Positions 23,914-28,243 of a stretch of DNA of 28,243 nucleotides are shown here, in pieces. This DNA is from a virus. The stretch's first letter is position 1. Every line of letters starts with the position of its first letter. Under the pieces are notes generated by a model. That model did no database searches. It worked only from the letters and a program-made list of their open reading frames with translations, and was not told the origin of the DNA. Both the position numbers and the translations under genes were made by a program. The stretch spans positions 1 to 28,243 of IMG/VR virus record IMGVR_UViG_3300017917_002319, one strand, 5' to 3'.

Positions 23914-24168
23914 ATGATACCTGCAAATTTTTTATCCTCAGTACACCAAGCACGGTATGTATACGTCAATGAAACACTAAACGAGATATATGTATGGCAT
24001 GGAGAGAACACAATTAAGATTTACAATTACTTAGGAAAAGAAATCGGTAAGAGTGATATAATTAATTATCAAGAAAATAGAGTGTATAAGGAGCACGAAC
24101 CTATAAATATTAGAGACGTATCTATATCAATAGATGATATTGTATATAGTAGTTATAGAAATGGGTAG
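23914..24168 (+). CDS. Small unknown protein (84 aa)
   Basis: I do not recognise it. It is a soluble beta-rich protein (ARYVYVNETLNEIYVWHGENTIKIYNYLGKEIG) with alternating hydrophobic residues in the first half and an acidic end. It begins 7 bases after the SprT-like gene, so it is probably in the same transcript, and its last eight bases overlap the next start (ATGGGTAG). Confidence 0.55.
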   Translation: MIPANFLSSVHQARYVYVNETLNEIYVWHGENTIKIYNYLGKEIGKSDIINYQENRVYKEHEPINIRDVSISIDDIVYSSYRNG

Positions 24169-24370
24169 AAGTAAAAAATCAAAAGATGATTTAGTCACAA
24201 AAAAGATGGTCGACGTTATGTGCGACAACATCTCTACAATACTTCTGGAGATGGGATTTTATCCAGGGACGGAAATGTTCGATAAAACATTTTACCGTTT
24301 GATGGATGAAATCGAAATTGAGATTAAAGAAAGAGTTATAAAGCGTATCAGACAAGTAATAGATAACTAA
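24161..24370 (+). CDS. Small unknown helical protein (69 aa)
   Basis: I do not recognise it. ATG 24161 is preferred over the in-frame ATG 24134, which would add nine hydrophobic residues and extend the overlap with the previous gene to 35 bases. The N-terminus is basic (MGRSKKSKDD) and the remainder helical and charged (MDEIEIEIKERVIKRIRQVI). The stop codon directly abuts the stop of the minus-strand gene. Confidence 0.55.
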   Translation: MGRSKKSKDDLVTKKMVDVMCDNISTILLEMGFYPGTEMFDKTFYRLMDEIEIEIKERVIKRIRQVIDN

Positions 24371-24919
24371 TTACCGTCTCTTCAGAAGTCTCTTATTTCC
24401 AACCAAACAATACTGATAGTAGCTACAATTATCACAATATTCCCCATTACCAAACCAAACATGAGGTTGTTGGCAAGTACCACCATGTTTTATCTGACAT
24501 CCATTAGGACCACCAGTTGCATTTTCAACATATGCCTTCCATGATTCCCAATTGTTAAGAGTTTCAGTTTCAATCTTCTTTTTAGCAGCGTATTCAGAAC
24601 TCTCTAAATAACCAGATGATTGTTTCTTCTCACGCTTTTTAGCAATTTTAATCTTATTTCTTAGTAATACATCTTCAGAAATATCAGGTAATTTAGCTTT
24701 AACTTTAAGTTTCAGTCTCACTTCTTCCTGAGACATACCTTCCTTAAGGAACTTTTTAGCCTTTGTACTAATGAAATTAGCTAAGAAAGCATCTGTAGAA
24801 CCAAACTTATCTATCTTTCTCTTTAGTGTAGGTCCATATATATAATGTTGCTTACCAGTAATGAGGCAAGTTGCGTATATAGATTTAATCTTTTCTTTGA
24901 CCTTCTGTTTAACTTTCAC
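24371..24919 (-). CDS. Unknown basic protein with a C-terminal Cys-rich, probably zinc-binding, region (182 aa); GTG start
   Basis: I do not recognise the family. The first 120 residues are basic and mainly helical, opening MKVKQKVKEKIKSIYATCLITGKQHYIYGPTLKRK-like with a later KIAKKREKKQ segment. Cys141, His145, Cys149, His153, Cys162, Cys165 and Cys171 follow, and C-D-N-C at 162-165 looks like a zinc knuckle. A DNA- or RNA-binding role is plausible. The start is GTG 24919, 6 bases behind a minus-strand sigma70-like promoter. It is divergent from the RadA-like gene, with the two -35 elements only 8 bases apart. Confidence 0.6.
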   Translation of the reverse strand: MKVKQKVKEKIKSIYATCLITGKQHYIYGPTLKRKIDKFGSTDAFLANFISTKAKKFLKEGMSQEEVRLKLKVKAKLPDISEDVLLRNKIKIAKKREKKQSSGYLESSEYAAKKKIETETLNNWESWKAYVENATGGPNGCQIKHGGTCQQPHVWFGNGEYCDNCSYYQYCLVGNKRLLKRR

Positions 24920-24925
24920 TTACAT

Positions 24926-24955
24926 ATAATAACCAGAACACCTTGAAAAACTCAA
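24926..24955 (-). promoter_or_regulatory. Sigma70-like promoter for the zinc-binding gene (minus strand)
   Basis: On the minus strand TTGAGT (24955-24950), an 18-base spacer and TATTAT (24931-24926) end 6 bases before the GTG at 24919, again predicting a leaderless transcript. Confidence 0.55.
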
Positions 24956-24963
24956 GAAAAATC

Positions 24964-24992
24964 TTGAAGTCTTTTGGGAACACCCATATAAT
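24964..24992 (+). promoter_or_regulatory. Sigma70-like promoter for the RadA-like operon
   Basis: TTGAAG (24964-24969), a 17-base spacer and a perfect TATAAT (24987-24992). Unlike the other promoters this one lies 39 bases before the ATG (25032), so the mRNA should have a leader of about 32 bases, rich in A, with AAAGAAAAAG. Confidence 0.65.
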
Positions 24993-25031
24993 GTTAGCCG
25001 AAAGAAAAAGTATCCATAAAAAATCCTAAAT

Positions 25032-25955
25032 ATGCAACTTAATATTGCAGAGAGCGAAACGTTTCAAAGTGTCAAAAACATCACCATTCCTGATGTTTAT
25101 TACCGTAAGATGAAATGCGGTATTCCTGAAATTGATTTGCTCTTTAATGAAGGTTTCCTTCCTGGTAGTACTTTTACCCTTACTGCTCAAGCTGGTTGTG
25201 GTAAAACTACATTGATGCTTCAAATTTTGGAGCAATTGAGTAAGAAATATAAGGTTGGTTATGCAAGTGGGGAAGAACATATTCATCAACTTGCCTTTAC
25301 TGCTAAACGTATTAAGTGTGAAAATGTACCAATTGCCAATATTACCGATGTGGATAAACTTGTAGAGATGACGAAAACGTTGAATTTTCTTGTTGTTGAT
25401 TCGTTTCAATCACTCACTACTAAATATAAGCATTTTAACAATACTGAGAAAGATAGGTATGCTGTTCAAGAGCTTACTAAAGCAGCTAAAGCTAATGAAT
25501 GTACTATCTGTTTTATTGTGCATTTGACTAAAATGGGTGTTATTAAAGGTAGCACTCTTCTTCCTCATACAGTAGATGCTAATATGAATATTGAGATGAT
25601 GGAAGAATATGAAGAGGATGGAGGTCGTACTATTTTCTTCATTAAGAATCGTTTCGGACCTTTGAATACTCTTAATGCATTTATCACTAATAACGGTTAT
25701 GATTTCAATAGGAAATTTGAAACTGAAATTGTTGATGTAAAGCAAACTAAGAACAAAAATAAGTTCTATGAGTCTATTCTCACTATGGAAGGAGATATTA
25801 CTGTTTCTAACTTGGTAGAGAAGCTTGATATTAACATCGTAAAAGCTGGGTCTCTCTTGAGAGAATTAACGCAGCTTAACCGATTGGTAAAAGTAGGTCG
25901 TGGTAGCGAAGCTGTCTGGAATGTTGTAAAGAAGACAGTAAATATGGATGTATGA
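25032..25955 (+). CDS. RadA/Sms-like recombination ATPase without zinc finger or Lon-like domain
   Basis: RadA is a RecA-family helicase that drives branch migration. The 307-residue protein has the RadA core: GIPEIDLLFNEGFLPGS (30-46), Walker A AQAGCGKTT (52-60), GYASGEEHIHQLAFTAKRI (76-94, the 'SGEES' region), Walker B LNFLVVDSFQS (117-127), and KNRFG (205-209), the motif that distinguishes RadA from RecA. The usual N-terminal four-cysteine finger is absent. In place of the C-terminal Lon-like domain there is a winged-helix-like segment from about 245 to 300 (ESILTMEGDITVSNLVEKL ... LLRELTQLNRLVKVGRG). It probably serves phage recombination or replication restart. Its ATGA junction couples it to the next gene. 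Confidence 0.8.
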   Translation: MQLNIAESETFQSVKNITIPDVYYRKMKCGIPEIDLLFNEGFLPGSTFTLTAQAGCGKTTLMLQILEQLSKKYKVGYASGEEHIHQLAFTAKRIKCENVPIANITDVDKLVEMTKTLNFLVVDSFQSLTTKYKHFNNTEKDRYAVQELTKAAKANECTICFIVHLTKMGVIKGSTLLPHTVDANMNIEMMEEYEEDGGRTIFFIKNRFGPLNTLNAFITNNGYDFNRKFETEIVDVKQTKNKNKFYESILTMEGDITVSNLVEKLDINIVKAGSLLRELTQLNRLVKVGRGSEAVWNVVKKTVNMDV

Positions 25956-26173
25956 CCGTTACATCTTTAAAAGAAACATCTGTCAGATCAATAACTGTTG
26001 AATGGCAGATGAATGGTCAACAACAATTTGTCACTCTTACTGAGTGGGCAAATAGAGAAGGTGTAGATTTATCTTCACATAATATAGCACCTATCCAATT
26101 AACTAACCACCAATTGATGAGTTTTGTTAATTGTGCTACAAAACTTTTCTTTTCTCCAAGTAATAATAATTGA
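25952..26173 (+). CDS. Small unknown protein coupled to the RadA-like gene (73 aa)
   Basis: I do not recognise it. ATG 25952 overlaps the stop of the RadA-like gene by four bases, so translation is coupled and a functional link is possible. The N-terminal half predicts strands (VRSITVEWQMNGQQQFVTL), the second half helices (TEWANREGVDLSS, then QLMSFVNCATKLFF). No metal site or catalytic motif is seen. Confidence 0.6.
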   Translation: MTVTSLKETSVRSITVEWQMNGQQQFVTLTEWANREGVDLSSHNIAPIQLTNHQLMSFVNCATKLFFSPSNNN

Positions 26174-26198
26174 TTTCCTAATTGGTTCTATTTAAACT
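26170..26198 (+). promoter_or_regulatory. Sigma70-like promoter for the TGT-like gene
   Basis: TTGATT (26170-26175) overlapping the preceding stop, a 17-base spacer and TAAACT (26193-26198). The ATG is 9 bases further on, so the leader would be 0-3 bases. Confidence 0.5.
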
Positions 26199-26207
26199 TA
26201 AGTTGTT

Positions 26208-26999
26208 ATGCTTATCTCACACGAAGTACCAATTAGTTTGTTGACTACATCATTAGGCTTTAATGATTATAATTATTGCTTAGTTCATCTACTTGAAACC
26301 CATAATGCTTATAAAGAGTTTTATAAAGCATCTGTAACTAATGGTAAAGAGTTGCTTCTTGATAACTCTATTTTTGAACTCGGTAAAGCTTTTGATCCTG
26401 AAAAGTTTGCTGGTTGGATTGAGTATCTTAACCCTACCTATTACGTAGTGCCAGATTCTCTTGAAAATTGTGATGAAACTATTCAGAATTTTAAGAGCTT
26501 TGTTTCTACATATAAGCAGTTGAATGGTGCAAAGATCGGTGCTGTTCAAGGTAAGACTTACAATGAACTTGTTGAATGTTACAAGTTCATGGCTGACAAT
26601 TGCGATTACATTGCACTTAGTTTTGATTTAAGTTTCTATCAAAACATTGGTACTGGTACAACTAAATTGCAAAAGCAATGCTCTGGTAGACAGAGATTCA
26701 TTTCAATGTTAATTGAGGATAGTATTATCCGTTGGGATATGCCTCATCATTTGCTTGGTTGCTCTCTTGCTAAAGAATTTGCCTGGTATAGGGAGAAGGG
26801 TGTTACTTGTATTCGTTCTTGTGATACCAGTAATCCTATTGTTTCAGGTATTGAAGGATTGTATTACAATGGTACATTTGGTATGCAAATCAAGCCAACT
26901 ACTAAGTTGATTGAGTATATTGATCATACGGTTACTGACATTGAAAAATTTAGAATTATGCACAACGTTAACTATTTTAGAAAGATTGTAAATGGGTAA
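26208..26999 (+). CDS. TIM-barrel protein of the tRNA-guanine transglycosylase/DpdA type
   Basis: The 263-residue protein shows the landmarks of the TGT fold in order. LLDNSIFELG (50-59) lies where TGT has the catalytic D-S-G-G-F. YYVVPDSLENCDET (78-91) is the barrel strand carrying P-D. IGAVQGKTYNEL (110-121) is equivalent to the G-x-V-Q-G-G motif. HLLGCS (181-186) resembles L-M-G-V-G. CIRSCDTSNP (201-210) occupies the place of the nucleophile segment G-x-D-x-F-D. TGT swaps guanine for a deazaguanine in tRNA, and the DpdA relatives do so in DNA. Cysteine zinc ligands of bacterial TGT are not evident, as in DpdA. Whether this acts on phage DNA, tRNA or something else is unknown; no preQ0 genes are in the window. 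Confidence 0.5.
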   Translation: MLISHEVPISLLTTSLGFNDYNYCLVHLLETHNAYKEFYKASVTNGKELLLDNSIFELGKAFDPEKFAGWIEYLNPTYYVVPDSLENCDETIQNFKSFVSTYKQLNGAKIGAVQGKTYNELVECYKFMADNCDYIALSFDLSFYQNIGTGTTKLQKQCSGRQRFISMLIEDSIIRWDMPHHLLGCSLAKEFAWYREKGVTCIRSCDTSNPIVSGIEGLYYNGTFGMQIKPTTKLIEYIDHTVTDIEKFRIMHNVNYFRKIVNG

Positions 27000-27002
27000 T
27001 GA

Positions 27003-27338
27003 ATGAATAACAGCGGGGGTAACTACATCGATTATTTGAACCATATAATTAGCGAAAACTATGCTAATTATTGGAAATTTGAGATCGAAAGAGGTAGTAC
27101 CCCCGCTGATCACTATAAAGCAGATAAATTTATATCTGTATTAAATTTGCTAGAAGAAGTTAAAGCATTTTACATATTAAATGTTCAATATGACACTAAC
27201 TACGATGGTTTAGGTCTTCTTCTAGATTTTGTTTATGGTAAGACTTCTCAATACGATGTTAATTGTATTGAGTTTTTCACTCTTAATATGATAGTTTTAA
27301 GTCTTATTGAATTACTTAAGAGTCAACAAGTACCTTAA
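27003..27338 (+). CDS. Unknown protein (111 aa)
   Basis: I do not recognise it. It starts three bases after the TGT-like gene and is probably co-transcribed. It is mainly helical and rich in Tyr, Asn, Asp and Leu (YIDYLNHIISENYANYWKFEIERG, then NLLEEVKAFYILNVQYD). The first 100 bases contain a GC-rich 11-bp inverted repeat unlike the surrounding AT-rich DNA. The 3' end overlaps the convergent Dps-like gene by 27 bases. Confidence 0.6.
   Translation: MNNSGGNYIDYLNHIISENYANYWKFEIERGSTPADHYKADKFISVLNLLEEVKAFYILNVQYDTNYDGLGLLLDFVYGKTSQYDVNCIEFFTLNMIVLSLIELLKSQQVP
27011..27108 (+). repeat. GC-rich inverted repeat flanking the first 30 codons
   Basis: CAGCGGGGGTA (27011-27021) and TACCCCCGCTG (27098-27108) are exact reverse complements, separated by 76 bases. 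With one bulged A the stem continues CTAC/GTAG to 15 pairs. It begins 6 bases after the ATG of its gene. AGCGGGGGTA also occurs at 12187-12196. Confidence 0.7.
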
Positions 27339-27683
27339 TTTATTAACATTAGCTAACATTTCATCTCTAATGTTTAATAACTCTGAATTACGATCTGGTG
27401 AGTAATCAGCACTATTAAGTAATTCAGAAGTAAGATAGTTTACAATATTTTTCATAGCACTATCAATTTTATCTGGTGAATAGTTGATAAGTGGTATTTG
27501 AAAGTCATCTCCCACAGGAAATATTCTACCATACTTACCCTGATAAACTTCAATAAATTCATCAATGAGGTCATTTAATTCGTCGTATGTCTTACCGAAT
27601 GCTTCATGCTCAGCAAAACTCTTTGTTTGCCAATGGAAAACTTTTAGTTGGTTCAAGATTGCTAACAGATTAATTAATTTCAT
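27312..27683 (-). CDS. Dps/ferritin-like phage protein
   Basis: The 123-residue helical protein carries the Dps-like pattern LNQLKVFHWQTKSFAEHEAFGKTYDELNDLIDEFIEVYQG (residues 10-49). H-W-x-T opens helix A, an E-H pair follows 6 residues on, and the D-E-x-x-E segment (41-45) sits where the ferroxidase ligands of Dps reside. Such small phage homologues are usually annotated as DUF5856/Dps-like. Its role may be iron oxidation, DNA protection or neither. The ATG at 27683 is chosen over TTG 27686 because TAAATA ends 6 bases before it. A late-type promoter is notable for such a protein and hints that it is made with virion proteins. Confidence 0.65.
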   Translation of the reverse strand: MKLINLLAILNQLKVFHWQTKSFAEHEAFGKTYDELNDLIDEFIEVYQGKYGRIFPVGDDFQIPLINYSPDKIDSAMKNIVNYLTSELLNSADYSPDRNSELLNIRDEMLANVNKLRYLLTLK

Positions 27684-27689
27684 CAAAAG

Positions 27690-27697
27690 TATTTATT
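27690..27697 (-). promoter_or_regulatory. TAAATA late-type promoter core (minus strand)
   Basis: On the minus strand AATAAATA, continuing CTTTT, ends 6 bases before the ATG at 27683. It touches the -35 element of the oppositely directed sigma70-like promoter. Confidence 0.7.
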
Positions 27698-27725
27698 TGA
27701 AGGTATGCAAGAGTAAATATATATT
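27697..27725 (+). promoter_or_regulatory. Sigma70-like promoter for the 71-aa gene
   Basis: TTGAAG (27697-27702), a 17-base spacer and TATATT (27720-27725) lie 4 bases before the ATG at 27730. It fixes the start well downstream of the longer open frame. Confidence 0.6.
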
Positions 27726-27729
27726 GAAT

Positions 27730-27945
27730 ATGGTGAATGTTAAAGAAGACGATATTTTTATAGTACACGATATTAAAGTTGCTATAGGTGAACGCAATAG
27801 CAATATCTACTTCTTCAAAGAAGGTAAACATTTGTCATTAGAATTAGATGATTTTGTTCAGATGACCAGACCTATCGTCAAATATCTGTACGAAGAAGGT
27901 TTCATCAAGGTAAAGTCATTGAAAGTGACAATTTTGTCAAAATAA
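27730..27945 (+). CDS. Small unknown protein (71 aa)
   Basis: I do not recognise it. The open frame extends upstream to 27565, but those 55 codons are the reverse of the Dps-like gene, and the promoter stands immediately before ATG 27730. The short form is soluble and beta-rich: VNVKEDDIFIVHDIKVAIGERNSNIYFFKEGKHLSLELDDF, then a helix and a basic strand end (FIKVKSLKVTILSK). The early-type promoter suggests a small early gene. Confidence 0.6.
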   Translation: MVNVKEDDIFIVHDIKVAIGERNSNIYFFKEGKHLSLELDDFVQMTRPIVKYLYEEGFIKVKSLKVTILSK

Positions 27946-27948
27946 TTC

Positions 27949-27977
27949 TTGATTTTATTAAGGAACGTGCGTAATAT
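27949..27977 (+). promoter_or_regulatory. Sigma70-like promoter for the tRNA
   Basis: TTGATT (27949-27954), a 17-base spacer and TAATAT (27972-27977), predicting a start near 27984, ten bases before the mature tRNA 5' end. Confidence 0.6.
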
Positions 27978-27993
27978 ATTTATAGTTAAAAAT

Positions 27994-28080
27994 GCCTAGG
28001 TGACCCGAATGGTTAAGGGACCAGTTTTGTAAACTGGCGGCGAAAGCCAACTGCAGGTTCGATTCCTGTCCTAGGCTCCA
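27994..28080 (+). tRNA. tRNA with anticodon TGT (Thr, ACA) and a long class II variable arm
   Basis: The 87-base cloverleaf is complete. Acceptor GCCTAGG/CCTAGGC has 7 perfect pairs. The D-arm has CCC/GGG and AATGGTTAA in the loop. Anticodon stem CCAGT/ACTGG (5 perfect pairs) encloses TTTGTAA, so positions 34-36 read TGT. T-arm GCAGG/CCTGT encloses TTCGATT, discriminator is T, and CCA is encoded. Between anticodon and T stems there are 15 bases with a GGC-GAAA-GCC hairpin, i.e. a class II arm as in Ser, Leu and Tyr tRNAs, not Thr. G1-C72, C2-G71, G35 and U36 are bacterial threonine identity elements, so charging with Thr is plausible. The D-arm resembles bacterial tRNA-Tyr or tRNA-Ser. Confidence 0.9.
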
Positions 28081-28118
28081 TTTTTCGTAGACCGGTGTAA
28101 AAAATATTATTGAGCTAC

Positions 28119-28126
28119 AATAAATA
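28119..28126 (+). promoter_or_regulatory. TAAATA late-type promoter core
   Basis: AATAAATA, continuing CTTAC, ends 5 bases before the ATG at 28132 in the gap after the tRNA. Confidence 0.65.
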
Positions 28127-28131
28127 CTTAC

Positions 28132-28243
28132 ATGAAGAAAACCGGTAAGTGCTTAAATTGTAGTGTTGAATTTATTTTTAATACGTTTGTAACAAAAGGT
28201 AAATACTGTTCAACAAAATGTTCTGGTGAACATAGACGAATCT
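28132..28243 (+). CDS. N-terminus of a zinc-knuckle protein, probably an HNH endonuclease (3' end outside window)
   Basis: The frame is open to the window edge and 37 residues are visible. CLNC (residues 7-10) and KYCSTKCSGEHRR (25-36) give a C-x2-C ... C-x3-C zinc knuckle with the K-G-K-Y-C-S-x-x-C-x-x-x-H pattern that opens many phage HNH homing endonucleases. The catalytic HNH part would lie beyond the window, so the call is partial. Position next to a tRNA gene is usual for such mobile genes. A late-type core precedes the ATG. Confidence 0.55.
   Translation, partial: MKKTGKCLNCSVEFIFNTFVTKGKYCSTKCSGEHRRI

Noticed and set aside
24134-24160. ATG 24134 as start of the 69-aa gene
   Set aside because: It would lengthen the overlap with the preceding gene to 35 bases and add a hydrophobic stub; ATG 24161 gives a normal short overlap.
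24942-24967. Alternating CTTGA / TCAAG / CTTGA half-sites that look like an operator
   Set aside because: The inner two are explained as the -35 elements of the divergent promoters for 24919(-) and 25032(+); no separate operator is needed.
27565-27729. Upstream extension of the 71-aa gene to ATG 27565
   Set aside because: These codons lie opposite the Dps-like gene, and a promoter stands directly before ATG 27730.
28021-28037. Reading the tRNA as Tyr (anticodon GTA), which would suit its class II arm
   Set aside because: Shifting the loop by one base breaks the anticodon stem; the perfect five-pair stem CCAGT/ACTGG fixes the anticodon as TGT.
1-28243. CRISPR arrays, insertion sequences, rRNA genes, integrase or attachment sites
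   Set aside because: No regularly spaced direct repeats, transposase motifs, rRNA-like segments or integrase signatures were seen on either strand.

Overview
This window looks like part of the genome of a large, T4-type contractile-tailed phage (Caudoviricetes, myovirus morphology). It is AT-rich throughout, almost every base is coding, and genes abut or overlap. The phage assignment rests on recognisable T4-type parts: baseplate proteins of the gp26, gp48, gp53, gp27-like, gp25 and gp6 types, a gp44-type clamp loader subunit, a dUTPase, a probable gp16-like small terminase, a phage-type tRNA and the start of an HNH-like gene. The host cannot be named from the sequence. Shine-Dalgarno sequences are nearly absent, which argues for a host that translates leaderless mRNAs well.

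Layout. 1-2.1 kb: the end of one fibre-like protein and a complete fibre protein with an Mtd-like N-terminus. 2.1-2.9 kb: two small unknown genes and a 57-residue minus-strand gene. 2.9-3.6 kb: a PD-(D/E)XK nuclease. 3.6-10.4 kb: a hub/tail-tube block (gp26-like, a tape-measure-like protein with five decapeptide repeats, gp48-like, gp53-like, gp27-like and an unknown). 10.4-13.9 kb: a mixed block holding a probable small terminase (-), dUTPase, glycosyltransferase-like protein, a 44-residue lysine-rich protein (-), the clamp loader and an unknown late gene (-). 13.9-23.2 kb: the baseplate wedge and outer virion block (gp25, gp6, a PKD-domain protein, a 1034-residue protein and a lectin-fold protein). 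23.2-28.2 kb: accessory genes, namely a SprT-like metalloprotease with a frame anomaly, small unknowns, a zinc-binding protein (-), a RadA-like ATPase, a TGT/DpdA-like TIM-barrel protein, a Dps-like protein (-), a class II tRNA with a Thr anticodon, and the start of a zinc-knuckle HNH-like gene.

Regulation is unusually legible. Two promoter classes can be read by eye. Class 1 is sigma70-like (TTGANN, 16-18 nt, TANNNT). It precedes replication, nucleotide-metabolism and accessory genes (nuclease, dUTPase, clamp loader, RadA-like, TGT-like, tRNA and three small genes). Class 2 is a T4-late-like TAAATA core. It precedes virion genes and also the 57-aa, 44-aa, 206-aa, Dps-like and HNH-like genes. 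In both classes the promoter ends only about 4-9 nt before the start codon (RadA-like gene excepted), so transcription should begin at or next to the A of the ATG. The phage therefore seems to use leaderless or near-leaderless transcripts for early and late genes alike. Genes without their own promoter follow by tight coupling, often the exact junction TAA-t-ATG. Convergent genes run into each other with overlapping ends, and only one convincing intrinsic terminator was found.
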